Of a DNA stretch of 64,000 nt, positions 1-8,371 are shown piece by piece. Within the stretch, counting starts at the first letter, position 1; each line of letters starts with the position of its first letter. Position numbers and translations under genes: made by a program. Under the pieces are notes generated by a model. It worked only from the letters and a program-made list of their open reading frames with translations. It did not search any database and was not told the origin of the DNA. The DNA lies in the NCBI RefSeq assembly GCF_014199415.1, contig NZ_JACIJN010000012.1:1-64000 (forward strand). The letters are read 5' to 3'. This DNA comes from Sphingomonas endophytica. GTDB taxonomy: Bacteria; Pseudomonadota; Alphaproteobacteria; Sphingomonadales; Sphingomonadaceae.

Positions 1-110
1 GCAATCGAACACCGCTCCTCGAGCGTAAGCTGACGATATCTCGACATGGCAGCACCTGTCTCAGGTGTTGCACTTCGTTTGTGAACTCAGGGGGAGAACG
101 GCCAATTTGT

Positions 111-205
111 CGTCATTCCCGCGAAGGCGGGAATCCAGAACCTTTGACGTTTCGCTTCTATCGACAGACCTGCGCGTCTGGATTCCCGCCTTCGCGGGAA
201 TGACG
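111..205. repeat. Palindromic intergenic repeat, family C
   Basis: Long inverted repeat. The left arm 111-139 starts CGTCATTCCCGCGAAGGCGG and the right arm 177-205 is its exact reverse complement ending GACG; the loop is about 37 bases. Other family C copies lie at 19476-19568 and 22494-22587, with a fragment at 58361-58382. It lies downstream of the RNase H-like gene (minus strand), so its hairpin could act as a transcript end; that is inference. Positions 1-110 hold only a small imperfect hairpin (49-71) and no supportable gene. Confidence 0.9.
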
Positions 206-230
206 GGCAAGCGTGATGGGAAGGTCCGGG

Positions 231-638
231 TCAGCCCAAAGCCGAAGGGGTGATGACGGGCAACGGCGACGGCGGGGTCCAGCGCTGGACGGATTCCAGC
301 GCGATGCCCGCTAGATTCTGCGTGCGCTTGACGTAGCGGATGCGCAGTCGCCCGGCCGGGCGTGGAAGCGCGTGGAACCGCTCATAATGCTCGCGGTACG
401 CCGGCGGGCAGCGGATCGCGCCGTGCGCCTGCGCGATCACCGCCGCGGCGTCGCCGAGCAGCACCGCCTCGGGCAAGCCGAGATCGTTGGCGAGCGTCAG
501 CGCGGCGATCAGCGCCAGCCACTCGGCCGCCATGCTGCTGCCCTCGCCGAGATCGCGGCGCATATACGTCCGCCCGCCCGCGACCAGCGCATATTCCATC
601 CCGGCGGGCGAATAGCCGCCGTCGAAGAAGATCTTCAT
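231..638 (-). CDS. Ribonuclease H-like (reverse-transcriptase-like) protein
   Basis: A 135-aa protein with the RNase H fold pattern: FFDGG near the start (Asp6), [14 protein letters not shown] (Glu39), LLGDAAAVI (Asp63), and a C-terminal block NLAGIALES. Three of the four expected metal-binding carboxylates are visible. The position of the fourth (usually Asp in N-x-x-x-D) seems to hold Ile112, so nuclease activity may be weak or lost. The start ATG at 638 overlaps the stop of the upstream pseudouridine synthase by 4 nt (ATGA), so it is the last gene of a three-gene operon. Longer open reading upstream in this frame is antisense noise within the overlapping gene. Role would be RNA:DNA hybrid processing if active. 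Confidence 0.82.
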   Translation of the reverse strand: MKIFFDGGYSPAGMEYALVAGGRTYMRRDLGEGSSMAAEWLALIAALTLANDLGLPEAVLLGDAAAVIAQAHGAIRCPPAYREHYERFHALPRPAGRLRIRYVKRTQNLAGIALESVQRWTPPSPLPVITPSALG

Positions 639-1174
639 GCCGTCCGCCACGTGCCGGGCGCGAGATCGCCGAGCGACCAGTCGCCGACGCGCCAGCGGAT
701 CAGCCGCAGCGTCGGGTGGCCGACCGCGGCGGTCATGCGGCGCACCTGCCGGTTGCGCCCCTCGCGGATCGTCAGCGCGATCCATGCGTCGGGGATGCTG
801 GCGCGGTAGCGGATCGGGGGCGTGCGCGGCCACACGTCGGGCGCGTCGAGCGATTCGACGTCTGCGGGACGGGTCATGCCGTCCTTGAGCGGCACGCCCG
901 ATCGCAGCGCCGCCAGCGCGGCGGCGTCGGGGACGCCCTCGACCTGCACCCAATAGGTTTTGGGCAGCTTGAACTTCGGGTCGGCGATCCGCGACTGGAG
1001 GCGTCCGTCGTCGGTGAGCAGCAACAGCCCTTCGCTGTCGCGGTCGAGCCGGCCGGCGGGGTAGACGCCGGGCACGTCGATGAAGTCCGATAGCGTCGCG
1101 CGCGTCGTCGGGGAACCGCGATCGGTGAACTGGCTCAGCACGTCATAGGGCTTGTTGAACAGGATCAGCGTCAT
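635..1174 (-). CDS. 23S rRNA pseudouridine synthase, RsuA/RluE type
   Basis: 179 aa. The catalytic motif [17 protein letters not shown] holds the nucleophilic Asp near residue 44, and [12 protein letters not shown] is the conserved basic block of the RsuA/RluB/RluE/RluF family. There is no S4 domain at the N-terminus; the protein begins directly with the catalytic domain, as in RluE. It would isomerise one uridine in large-subunit rRNA in the cytoplasm. ATG at 1174 overlaps the stop of the FAD gene by 4 nt, and its stop overlaps the next start by 4 nt, showing tight translational coupling. Which uridine is modified cannot be told from the sequence; the RluE subgroup is most likely. Confidence 0.9.
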   Translation of the reverse strand: MTLILFNKPYDVLSQFTDRGSPTTRATLSDFIDVPGVYPAGRLDRDSEGLLLLTDDGRLQSRIADPKFKLPKTYWVQVEGVPDAAALAALRSGVPLKDGMTRPADVESLDAPDVWPRTPPIRYRASIPDAWIALTIREGRNRQVRRMTAAVGHPTLRLIRWRVGDWSLGDLAPGTWRTA

Positions 1175-2784
1175 GCGCGCGCGATCTGCTGCGCCACCGC
1201 CTCCGCCACCCGGATGCCGTCGACCGCCGCCGACAGGATGCCGCCGGCATAGCCCGCCCCCTCGCCCGCCGGGTAGAGGCCGCGCGTGTTGAGGCTCTGC
1301 ATGTCCTCGCCGCGCGTGAAGCGCACCGGCGAGGAGGTGCGCGTCTCGACCCCGGTCATCACGACGTCGGGATGGTCGTAGCCCTTGATTTGGCGACCGA
1401 ACACCGGGATCGCCTCGCGCATCGCCTGGATCGCGAAGTCGGGCAGGCATTCGGCGAGGTCGGTCGGGGTGACGCCGGGCTTGTACGACGGCACGACGCT
1501 GCCGAGCGTCGTCGAGGCGCGGCCGGCGAGGAAGTCGCCGACGCGCTGCGCGGGGGCGTGGTAGGTCGAGCCGCCCGCGACGAACGCCTTCGCCTCGATC
1601 TCGCGTTGCAGCGCCAGCCCGGCGAGCGGGTCGCCGGGATAGTCGCGCTCCGGGTCGATTGCGACGACGAAGCCGGAATTGGCGTTGCGCTCGTTTCGCG
1701 AATATTGGCTCATGCCGTTGGTGGCGACGCGGCCTTCCTCGCTGGTCGCGGCGACGACGGTGCCGCCGGGGCACATGCAGAAGCTGTAGACCGTCCGCCC
1801 GTTCGAGCAGTGATGCGAGATGTGATATTCGGCCGCGCCGAGCACCGGATGCCCGGCGTCGGGGCCGAAGCGCGCGCGGTCGATCCACGATTGCGGATGT
1901 TCGATGCGGACGCCGACCGAAAAAGGCTTGGCCTCGGCATGGACCCCGGCCTCGACCAGCATTCCGAACGTGTCGCGCGCGCTATGGCCGATCGCCATCA
2001 CGACATGCTCGGCCTCCAGATAGCCGCCGTCGTGGAGGTGCAGCCCCCTGATGCGGCGCTCCCCGCCCTGCTCGGCGACGTCGAAGCCGGTGACGCGGGT
2101 CGAGAAGCGATACTCGCCGCCGAGTTCCTCGATCGTCGCGCGCATGCTCTCGACCATCGTCACGAGGCGGAAGGTGCCGATATGCGGGTGTGCTTCGGTG
2201 AGGATTTCCTCGGGCGCGCCGGCCTTGACGAACTCGGTCAGCACCTTGCGGTTGAGGTGGCGCGGGTCCTTGATGCGGCTGTAGAGCTTGCCGTCCGAGA
2301 AGGTCCCTGCCCCGCCCTCGCCGTACTGGACATTCGATTCGGGGTTGAGGACGCTGCGCCGCCACAGGCCCCAGGTGTCCTTGGTCCGCTCGCGCACCAC
2401 CTTGCCGCGTTCGAGGATGATCGGGCGATAGCCGGCCTGCGCGAGGATCAGCGCCGCGAACAGCCCGCACGGGCCGGCGCCGATCACCACCGGGCGCGGC
2501 GCGCCGTCTTTCGCGGGTTCGGGCGCGCGGTAGCGGGTGTCGGGGGTGAGCGAGACGTCGCGATCGCGGCGGTTGCGCGCGAGCACCGTGCCCTCGTTCT
2601 TCACCGCGACATCGACCGTGTAGACGAGCTGGATGCGGCCATGTTCGCGCGCATCGTTGCCGCGCCGCGCCACCGTGAAGCGGATCAGGTCGCGCGGGGT
2701 GATGCGCAGCCGCTTGACGATCGCGGCGGGCAGCGCCTCGTCGGCATGGTGGAGCGGCAGTTTCAGGTCGGTGATGCGGATCAT
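1171..2784 (-). CDS. FAD-dependent oxidoreductase (COG2509 type)
   Basis: 537 aa. An N-terminal extension of about 95 residues is followed by a Rossmann dinucleotide-binding motif [19 protein letters not shown] (GxGxxG near residues 102-107) ending in LERG. The length and the block [20 protein letters not shown] are typical of the large family of uncharacterised FAD dehydrogenases. Substrate and partner are unknown. It is the first gene of an operon with the pseudouridine synthase and RNase H-like gene. Start ATG at 2784; just upstream (2819-2836) a 9-base direct repeat GCGAATGTT occurs twice in tandem, of unknown meaning. Cytoplasmic, no signal peptide seen. Confidence 0.88.
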   Translation of the reverse strand: MIRITDLKLPLHHADEALPAAIVKRLRITPRDLIRFTVARRGNDAREHGRIQLVYTVDVAVKNEGTVLARNRRDRDVSLTPDTRYRAPEPAKDGAPRPVVIGAGPCGLFAALILAQAGYRPIILERGKVVRERTKDTWGLWRRSVLNPESNVQYGEGGAGTFSDGKLYSRIKDPRHLNRKVLTEFVKAGAPEEILTEAHPHIGTFRLVTMVESMRATIEELGGEYRFSTRVTGFDVAEQGGERRIRGLHLHDGGYLEAEHVVMAIGHSARDTFGMLVEAGVHAEAKPFSVGVRIEHPQSWIDRARFGPDAGHPVLGAAEYHISHHCSNGRTVYSFCMCPGGTVVAATSEEGRVATNGMSQYSRNERNANSGFVVAIDPERDYPGDPLAGLALQREIEAKAFVAGGSTYHAPAQRVGDFLAGRASTTLGSVVPSYKPGVTPTDLAECLPDFAIQAMREAIPVFGRQIKGYDHPDVVMTGVETRTSSPVRFTRGEDMQSLNTRGLYPAGEGAGYAGGILSAAVDGIRVAEAVAQQIARA

Positions 2785-2919
2785 GGCGGCGGGGCTTTAG
2801 CGGGGTTCGCGGAGCGAGGCGAATGTTGCGAATGTTGAGACGATGGCGGGGGTATTGGTCGGGTCTGCGGCTGTGGAATGAATAGCCTAAAGCGGGTGAT
2901 GTAGGACATCGCCCTGCCC

Positions 2920-2996
2920 CGTCATTGCGAGCGTAGCGCGGCAATCCAGGGTTGGATCAGGACGCCCTGGATTGCTTCACTACGCTCGCAATGACG
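2920..2996. repeat. Palindromic intergenic repeat, family A
   Basis: Inverted repeat starting CGTCATTGCGAGCGTAGC and ending with the complementary CTCGCAATGACG. The central part carries CAATCCAGGG and CCCTGGATTG. It is one of nine full copies in the window and lies between two minus-strand genes. Confidence 0.9.
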
Positions 2997-3006
2997 CACG
3001 TGGGAG

Positions 3007-4023
3007 TCACCGCCAGCCCAGCGCGGGCGCGACGTGGCGGAGGATGTTCTCCAGCACGTGCGTGTTGTAGTCGACGCCGAGCTGGTTGGGGACCGTCAGC
3101 AGCAAGGTGTCGGCCTCGGCTATGCCCTCGTCGGCGCGAAGCTGCTCGATCAACTTCTCCGGCTCGGCGGCGTAGGAGCGGCCGAACACCGCGCGCATAT
3201 TGTCGATCACGCCGATCTGGTCGCCGCCGCCGTCGCGCCCGAAATAGGCGCGGTCGCGGTCGTCGGTCAGCGCGAAGATCGAGCGCGACACCGAGACACG
3301 CGGGGTGCGGGTGTGGCCGGCCGCCGTCCACGCCTCGCGATAGGCGCGGATCTGCTTCGCCTGCTGGACGTGGAACGGCTCTCCGCTTTCGTCGGCCTTC
3401 AAGGTCGAGCTTTGCAGGTTCATCCCCATCTGCGCCGCCCAGATCGCGGTGGCGTTCGACGCCGAGCCCCACCAGATCCGCTCGCGCAAGCCCTCCGCGT
3501 GCGGTTCGAGGCGGAGCAGCCCGGGCGGGTTGGGGAACATCGGCTGCGGATTGGGCTTGGCGAAGCCCTCGCCCTGCAACAGCCGCAGGAACAATTCGCT
3601 GTGGCGACGGCCCATGTCGGCGTCGCTCTCCCCGGCGGCGGGGGCGTAGCCGAAATAGCGCCAGCCCTCGATCACCTGCTCGGGCGAGCCGCGGCTGATC
3701 CCTAGTTGCAGCCGCCCACCCGCGATCAGATCCGCCGCGCCGGCATTCTCGGTCATGTAGAAGGGGTTTTCGTAGCGCATGTCGATGACGCCGGTGCCGA
3801 TCTCGATCGACTTCGTGCGTGCGCCGACCGCCGCGAGCAGCGGGAACGGCGAGCCGAGCTGCTGCGCGAAATGGTGGACGCGGTAATAGGCACCGTCCGC
3901 GCCGAGTTCTTCCGCCGCGACCGCGAGGTCGATCGACTGGAGCAGCACGTCGCTGGCCGAGCGGGTGGCGGAGCCGTGTGCGTTCGACCAATGGCCGAAG
4001 GAGAGGAAGCCAATTTTCTTCAT
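3007..4023 (-). CDS. LLM-class flavin-dependent oxidoreductase
   Basis: 338 aa with the bacterial-luciferase-like (TIM barrel) pattern: KKIGFLSFGHW at the start, LGADGAYYRVHHF, EIGTGVIDMRYENPFYMTE, and LQLGISRGSPEQV. Such enzymes use reduced flavin (FMNH2 or F420) to oxidise small substrates; the substrate here is unknown. I chose ATG at 4023 over the upstream in-frame TTG at 4029 because AAGGA precedes 4023 at a good distance. It lies downstream of, and in the same direction as, the HxlR regulator, but a family E repeat separates them, so co-transcription is uncertain. Confidence 0.9.
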   Translation of the reverse strand: MKKIGFLSFGHWSNAHGSATRSASDVLLQSIDLAVAAEELGADGAYYRVHHFAQQLGSPFPLLAAVGARTKSIEIGTGVIDMRYENPFYMTENAGAADLIAGGRLQLGISRGSPEQVIEGWRYFGYAPAAGESDADMGRRHSELFLRLLQGEGFAKPNPQPMFPNPPGLLRLEPHAEGLRERIWWGSASNATAIWAAQMGMNLQSSTLKADESGEPFHVQQAKQIRAYREAWTAAGHTRTPRVSVSRSIFALTDDRDRAYFGRDGGGDQIGVIDNMRAVFGRSYAAEPEKLIEQLRADEGIAEADTLLLTVPNQLGVDYNTHVLENILRHVAPALGWR

Positions 4024-4043
4024 GTTCAATCCTTTACTCCCTC

Positions 4044-4158
4044 CGTTCGTCCTGAGGAGAGGCTGAGCCCGTCGAAGCCTCGTCTCGAAGGGCCTGCGCG
4101 CGGGGCGGTGCTTCGAGACGGCATTTCGACTTCGCTCAATGCCTCCTCAGCACGAACG
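4044..4158. repeat. Palindromic intergenic repeat, family E
   Basis: Starts CGTTCGTCCTGAGGAG and ends CTCCTCAGCACGAACG, with an inner inverted pair CGTCTCGAAG / CTTCGAGACG. The only other copy (47462-47569) has its arms in inside-out order. Confidence 0.85.
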
Positions 4159-4192
4159 GGGGTGGGGTGTGATGCGGTGAGCCGCTAGGGCG

Positions 4193-4582
4193 TCAGGCCG
4201 CCACCTTCTCGTCGAAGCTGCGGCGGGCCTCCTCGACGTGCGGCATGTTCTCGATCGTCCAGCGGTACAGCGCCTTGAACGGCTGGTGCAGCGAGCGCCC
4301 CAGCGGTGTGATCGCATATTCGACCGCGACCGGCGACGCCGGGATCACGCGGCGCGAGACCATGCCGTTGCGCTCCAAGCGGCGCAGGCATTGCGTCAGC
4401 GCCTTTTGCGTCACGCCCTCCAGATGGCGGCGGATCGCGTTGAAGCGCATCGGCCCGGCGTCGAGCACGGTGAGCACCATCATCGACCATTTGTCGGCAA
4501 TCTGGTCGAGCAGCGCGCGGCTCGGGCAATCGACCGAAAAATGCTGGCAGACGTGCGGCGGCGAGAGGGTGGCGGTTTCCAT
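4193..4582 (-). CDS. HxlR-family winged-helix transcriptional regulator
   Basis: 129 aa with the HxlR (MarR-like) pattern: a Cys near the N-terminus before the first helix (CPSRALLDQIADKWSMMVL), the recognition region RFNAIRRHLEGVTQKALTQCLRRLERNGM, and the wing VEYAITPLGRSL. Two N-terminal cysteines (Cys12, Cys19) are candidates for sensing electrophiles or oxidants, as known for HypR, YodB and QorR of this family. It is divergent from an Old Yellow Enzyme gene and shares a 90-bp region with palindromic AGGT/ACCT elements, so it very likely controls that gene. Start ATG at 4582. Confidence 0.9.
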   Translation of the reverse strand: METATLSPPHVCQHFSVDCPSRALLDQIADKWSMMVLTVLDAGPMRFNAIRRHLEGVTQKALTQCLRRLERNGMVSRRVIPASPVAVEYAITPLGRSLHQPFKALYRWTIENMPHVEEARRSFDEKVAA

Positions 4583-4672
4583 GAGTATACCTAGTCGATC
4601 GCAGGTGCGTTATTGACCTCAGGTTTCCGATATATACCTGAAGGGCCGCAATCACAAGAAAAGGCGCCGTGG
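4583..4672. promoter_or_regulatory. Divergent promoter region with likely HxlR operator
   Basis: This 90-bp gap between the HxlR gene and the flavin oxidoreductase gene carries the inverted repeat CAGGT-N11-ACCTG at 4620-4640 within the AT-richer stretch ATATATACCTG. A second similar half, GTATACCTAG, lies at 4585-4594, beside the HxlR start. HxlR proteins bind such dyads as dimers. Visible in sequence: the dyad; inference: that this regulator binds it. Confidence 0.55.
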
Positions 4673-5797
4673 ATGTCCTCCGCTTCGGTCGATACGTTGT
4701 TCCGTCCCTTCTCGCTCGGCTCGCTCGAGCTGCCCAACCGCATCGTCATGGCGCCGATGACGCGCACGATGGCGCCGGGCGGCGTGGTCGGCGAGGCGAA
4801 CGCCGCTTACTATCGCCGCCGCGCCGAGGGCGGCGTCGGGCTGATCCTGTCCGAGGGCACGGTGATCGACCGGCCGTCGTCGCGCAACCATCCGGGGATC
4901 CCGTTCTTCCACGGCGACGCCGCGCTGGCGGGCTGGAAGGGCGTGATCGACGCGGTCCACGCGGCGGGCGGCAAGATGGGGCCGCAGATCTGGCACACCG
5001 GCGCGACCAATGGCCCGCCCGCCGGCGACTGGGCGCCGCCGCAGCCGGTCGAGAGCCCGTCGGGCTATAACGCGCCGGCCGAAGCGCGCGGACAGGCGAT
5101 GAGCGACGAGGATGTCGCCGACACGATCGCCGCCTTCGCGCGCGCGGCGGCGGAGGCCAAGGCGCTCGGCTTCGACACGGTCGAGATCCATGGCGCACAC
5201 GGTTACCTGATCGACCAGTTCTTCTGGGGCGGCACCAACCAGCGCAACGACAATTACGGCGGCGCGACGATCCGCGAACGGTCGCGGTTCGCAGCCGAGG
5301 TGGTCAAGGCGGTGCGCGCGGCGGTCGGGCCGGACATGCCGATGATCCTGCGCGTCAGCCAGTGGAAGCAGCAGGATTATCGCGCGCGGCTCGCCGAGAC
5401 GCCGGAGGCGATGACCGACTGGCTGCTGCCGCTGGTCGAGGCCGGCGCGAACGTGCTGCATTGCTCGCAGCGGCGATTCTGGGAGCCCGAGTTCCCCGAG
5501 CTGGACGGCGAGCAGGGCCTCAACTTTGCGGGCTGGGCCAAGAAGCTGACCGGCGCGACGACGATCAGCGTCGGCTCGGTCGGGCTGTCGGGCGAGTTCC
5601 TCGCGGCGTTCGGCGGCGAAGGGTCGACCAGCACCGATCTCGACCGGCTGGTGACGCGGATGGAGCGCGACGAATTCGACCTGATCGCGGTCGGGCGTGC
5701 GCTGATCAGCGATCCGGAATGGGTGGCGAAGGTGCGTGCGGGCGACGCCGCGGGGCTGAAGGGCTTCGAGGCGAGCGCGCTGGCCGAATTGGTGTGA
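4673..5797 (+). CDS. NADH:flavin oxidoreductase, Old Yellow Enzyme family
   Basis: 374 aa starting at ATG 4673 (SSASVDTLFRPF); open frame continues upstream to a TTG at 4613 but that part is the promoter. OYE hallmarks: LPNRIVMAPMTR, the active-site pair in EIHGAHGYLIDQFFW, and NDNYGG. The C-terminal FMN phosphate-binding part ends in AVGRALISDPEW. Such FMN enzymes reduce activated C=C bonds of enals, quinones or nitro compounds with NAD(P)H in the cytoplasm. The divergent HxlR regulator with N-terminal cysteines suggests induction by reactive electrophiles. Exact substrate unknown. Confidence 0.93.
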   Translation: MSSASVDTLFRPFSLGSLELPNRIVMAPMTRTMAPGGVVGEANAAYYRRRAEGGVGLILSEGTVIDRPSSRNHPGIPFFHGDAALAGWKGVIDAVHAAGGKMGPQIWHTGATNGPPAGDWAPPQPVESPSGYNAPAEARGQAMSDEDVADTIAAFARAAAEAKALGFDTVEIHGAHGYLIDQFFWGGTNQRNDNYGGATIRERSRFAAEVVKAVRAAVGPDMPMILRVSQWKQQDYRARLAETPEAMTDWLLPLVEAGANVLHCSQRRFWEPEFPELDGEQGLNFAGWAKKLTGATTISVGSVGLSGEFLAAFGGEGSTSTDLDRLVTRMERDEFDLIAVGRALISDPEWVAKVRAGDAAGLKGFEASALAELV

Positions 5798-5811
5798 AGT
5801 AGGTCTGACGC

Positions 5812-5895
5812 CGTCATCCCGGACCCGATCCGGGATCCCGCTTCCTGCCCCGGCGCAAGCAAGAAGCGGGGCCCCGGATCGGGTCCGGGGCGACG
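5812..5895. repeat. Palindromic intergenic repeat, family B
   Basis: Starts CGTCATCCCGGACCCGATCC and ends with GGATCGGGTCCGGGGCGACG. The arms pair strongly around a loop containing GCAAGCAAG. It fills the gap between the OYE gene and the DUF892 gene. Confidence 0.9.
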
Positions 5896-6003
5896 GCAAA
5901 CCGCGTACAGCGATCTGGATCAGGTTGTTTTTGCTCGGCTTTTCCGGAACGTCGCCGTCGCGGCACGGGTTCTTTTCTCATCCAGAACGGGAGAAGAACG
6001 ACG

Positions 6004-6528
6004 ATGCCGACCGATCAGGACACGCTGCGCGAATTGTTCGTGACGGGGCTGCGCAACGCGCACGCCGTCGAGAAACAGGCGCTGTCGATCATGACGCCGC
6101 AGGTCGCGCGGCTGGAACATTATCCCGAGGTCGCCGAGCGGCTTCGGCTGCACATCGACGAGACCAACGGACAGATCGAGCGGCTCGACGAACTGCTCGC
6201 CTCGTTCGAGACGAGCGGGTCGGCGCTCAAGGACGCGGCGCTGAGCATGAGCGGCGGGATGGCCGCGATCACGCACACGTTCGCGGGCGACGAGATCGTC
6301 AAGAACAGCTTCGCGAACTTCGCTTTCGAGCATTTCGAGATCGCGGCGTACAAGTCGCTGCTGACGCTCGCCGAGGATGGCGGGTTCGGGCAGGCGATGA
6401 CCCCGCTGCGCCAGACGCTCGACGAGGAACAGTCGATGGCGCGGTGGATCGACGAGGCGCTGCCGAGCGTCACGCGCCGCTATGCCGAGCTGTACGCCGC
6501 GGGCGGCAGCAGCCAGGCGAAGGTCTGA
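6004..6528 (+). CDS. DUF892 (YciE-like) ferritin-like protein
   Basis: 174 aa, all-helical, with the pattern of YciE/DUF892 proteins: RELFVTGLRNAHAVEKQALSIM, then HIDETNGQIERLDELL, and FAFEHFEIAAYKSLL near residue 105-120. The Glu and His residues in these helices match a ferritin-like di-metal site. Members are linked to oxidative or osmotic stress, but the reaction is unknown. A GGAGAAG ribosome site precedes the ATG. The next gene (hemerythrin) starts 3 nt after the stop, so they form an operon. Confidence 0.9.
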   Translation: MPTDQDTLRELFVTGLRNAHAVEKQALSIMTPQVARLEHYPEVAERLRLHIDETNGQIERLDELLASFETSGSALKDAALSMSGGMAAITHTFAGDEIVKNSFANFAFEHFEIAAYKSLLTLAEDGGFGQAMTPLRQTLDEEQSMARWIDEALPSVTRRYAELYAAGGSSQAKV

Positions 6529-6531
6529 GCG

Positions 6532-7074
6532 ATGAGGGCGAACACGCGGAGCGGCGTCGCGGTCGCCGCAGGGGTCGCGCTCGGGCTGTCGGCGCACTGG
6601 CTGCGCAAGGCGGCGGTGCAGGGCGCGAGCGCGGCGACCGGCGCATGGGATACGGCGCTGGCAGCCGAACATGCCGCGGCGCTGCGCGTGTTCGACCTGA
6701 TCGAGCGGACCGACACGCAGCAGAGCGCGCAGCGCAAGGTGCTGCTGGCGTCGCTGAAATATGCGATCGCGCGGCACGCGTTTCAGGAAGAGAATGTCAT
6801 CTACACGATGATGCGCGACCACGGGCTGACCGAGGCGGCGGATCACCTCAACCACGATCACGGTTACGTGAAGCAATATTTCTTCGATCTCGGCGAGATG
6901 CCAGCGGACAGCCCCGAGTGGCTGCCCAAGGTGCAGGAGTTCCGGACGATGATCGTGGAGCATATGCGCGAGGAAGAGGACGAGCTGTTCCCGCGGCTGC
7001 GCGGGTCGCTGTCCGAGGCGCAGAACCGCCATGTCACGGTTGCGATGCACCGCGAGGGCGTCAAGCTCGCGTAG
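6532..7074 (+). CDS. Hemerythrin HHE domain protein with N-terminal membrane segment
   Basis: 180 aa. Residues about 8-22 form a short hydrophobic stretch (GVAVAAGVALGLSAHW) that may anchor or export the protein. A hemerythrin-like helical bundle follows with His and Glu ligands: LAAEHAAAL, ARHAFQEENVIY, HLNHDHGYV, and EHMREEEDELFP. It would bind a di-iron centre and sense or store O2 or related species. Coupled to the DUF892 gene (3-nt gap), and followed by a small hydrophilic protein, giving a stress-type cluster. Confidence 0.88.
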   Translation: MRANTRSGVAVAAGVALGLSAHWLRKAAVQGASAATGAWDTALAAEHAAALRVFDLIERTDTQQSAQRKVLLASLKYAIARHAFQEENVIYTMMRDHGLTEAADHLNHDHGYVKQYFFDLGEMPADSPEWLPKVQEFRTMIVEHMREEEDELFPRLRGSLSEAQNRHVTVAMHREGVKLA

Positions 7075-7122
7075 CTGCGTCCGTTTGGCGCGGCCGTGCG
7101 TAGGAGAGGTCTGGAGGATCTG

Positions 7123-7371
7123 ATGACCGACAAGCAACCGATACAGGCCGATGGCGAGGGCACCACACCGCACGATCCCGACGGCAGCGGCGAAGTGGCG
7201 AGCCGGCGCGACAGCAGCGGCGAGAGCCAGGGCGGCGCCTATCCGAACCCGCACACCGGCAAGGAAGGCGGGCATTTCAAGGGCGGACAGTCGGAGCGCG
7301 GCTATCACGGCGGCAATCAGGCCGGCGACGAGAAGGACGGGCCGCAGCCAAACGCGCCGTCGACGGAGTGA
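7123..7371 (+). CDS. Small hydrophilic Gly/Asp-rich protein, function unknown
   Basis: 82 aa starting at ATG 7123, chosen because GGAGG lies 5 bases before it; the frame is open further upstream but without a ribosome site. The protein is rich in Gly, Asp, Glu, Ser and Pro, with no hydrophobic core, e.g. GKEGGHFKGGQSERGYHGG. This composition resembles intrinsically disordered stress or desiccation proteins, but I recognise no family. It is 48 nt downstream of the hemerythrin gene and probably in the same transcript. A T6 run right after the stop, before a family B palindrome, may mark the operon end. Confidence 0.72.
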   Translation: MTDKQPIQADGEGTTPHDPDGSGEVASRRDSSGESQGGAYPNPHTGKEGGHFKGGQSERGYHGGNQAGDEKDGPQPNAPSTE

Positions 7372-7380
7372 GTTTTTTGC

Positions 7381-7464
7381 CGTCACCCCGGACTTGATCC
7401 GGGGTCCCGCTTCTGGCCGACTGCTGAGAAGTAAGCGGGGCCCCGGATCAAGTCCGGGGCGACG
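7381..7464. repeat. Palindromic intergenic repeat, family B
   Basis: Starts CGTCACCCCGGACTTGATCC and ends GGATCAAGTCCGGGGCGACG, a near-perfect long hairpin. It lies between convergent genes (stop at 7371 plus, stop at 7474 minus), where it could end transcription from both sides. Confidence 0.92.
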
Positions 7465-7473
7465 AGACTAAGA

Positions 7474-7737
7474 TCAATAACCCGGCGGCAAGCGTTGCCC
7501 CTGATGTCCGTCCGCCTCGCAGGTATCCGGATGCTTGCGGCATTCCTTGTCGCGCTTTTCCTGTTCCTTGCGCATCTTGCGGACGTATTTTTCGTCGCGC
7601 TCCTTCGGGCTGGTCGTCATCAGGTCGGCGGTCTTGCCGACCGCCTTCACCGGCAGCGTCGCGACGTTCCACGCGGTGCGCACGCAGCCGCTGGTCGCCA
7701 GCAGCACCGCGCCTGCCATCATCACCTTACGCACCAT
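7474..7737 (-). CDS. Small lipoprotein, function unknown
   Basis: 87 aa. The N-terminus MVRKVMMAGAVLLATSGC is a lipoprotein signal with lipobox ATSGC (Cys18), so the mature protein should be lipid-anchored. The rest is highly charged (KERDEKYVRKMRKEQEKRDKE) and carries two more Cys (near residues 67 and 73) that could form a disulfide. GGAGG lies 5 bases before the ATG. No known family recognised. Divergent from the molybdenum hydroxylase operon; the 124-bp gap between them holds an 8-bp inverted repeat CTTTGCGC/GCGCAAAG (7751-7777). Confidence 0.78.
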   Translation of the reverse strand: MVRKVMMAGAVLLATSGCVRTAWNVATLPVKAVGKTADLMTTSPKERDEKYVRKMRKEQEKRDKECRKHPDTCEADGHQGQRLPPGY

Positions 7738-7861
7738 ACCGACCTCCCGCCTTTGCGCAGCGCATAGCAGCGCAAAGCTGAACGAATCCTATGAGAATCG
7801 TTCGCACGGACCCTCCCCGTCCCCGGCGACGTTCTTGGCGGGTAAGCGAGAGGCGGAACAG

Positions 7862-8371
7862 ATGCACTTCACGATCAATGGCCAGTCGCACGAGGCGGAG
7901 GTGGATGTCCGGACCTCGTTGCTCGACCTGTGCCGCGAACATCTGGGGCTGACCGGCTCCAAGAAAGGCTGCGACCACGGCCAGTGCGGCGCGTGCACGA
8001 TGCTGGTCGACGGGCGGCGGATCAATTCCTGCCTAACGCTGGCGGTGATGCACCAGGACGACGAGATCGTAACGATCGAGGGGCTGGGAACGCCCGAGAA
8101 TCTCCACCCGCTGCAATCTGCGTTCGTGCGGCATGACGGCTATCAATGCGGTTATTGCACGCCGGGGCAAATCTGTTCGGCGGTCGGGATGCTCGACGAG
8201 GTCAAGAAGGGCTGGCCGAGCCATGCCTCGGCCGATCTGACCGGCGCCTCGCTCGACAATGCCGAGATCAGCGAGCGGATGAGCGGCAACATCTGCCGCT
8301 GCGCCGCCTATCCCAATATCGTCGACGCGATCCGTGAGGTCGCCGACGCCAGCGCGAAGGTGGACGCATGA
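7862..8371 (+). CDS. paoA: Molybdenum hydroxylase 2Fe-2S subunit (PaoA-like)
   Basis: 169 aa with both iron-sulfur domains of the xanthine oxidase family: the plant-type ferredoxin cysteines in KKGCDHGQCGACTMLVDGRRINSC, then the helical domain with YQCGYCTPGQICSA and GNICRCAAYPNI. It would pass electrons from the Mo site to FAD. E. coli PaoA carries a Tat signal; none is seen here and the frame upstream has no twin-arginine motif, so this enzyme is probably cytoplasmic. Stop overlaps the next start by 4 nt (ATGA at 8368-8371). Confidence 0.93.
   Translation: MHFTINGQSHEAEVDVRTSLLDLCREHLGLTGSKKGCDHGQCGACTMLVDGRRINSCLTLAVMHQDDEIVTIEGLGTPENLHPLQSAFVRHDGYQCGYCTPGQICSAVGMLDEVKKGWPSHASADLTGASLDNAEISERMSGNICRCAAYPNIVDAIREVADASAKVDA

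Noticed and set aside
49-71. Small hairpin GCAGCACCTG / CAGGTGTTGC considered as a terminator
   Set aside because: One mismatch and no T run after it; the gene it might end lies outside the window.
65-253. A 62-codon open frame near the window start
   Set aside because: It is made almost entirely from the family C palindrome arms, so the coding appearance is repeat-derived; no ribosome site.
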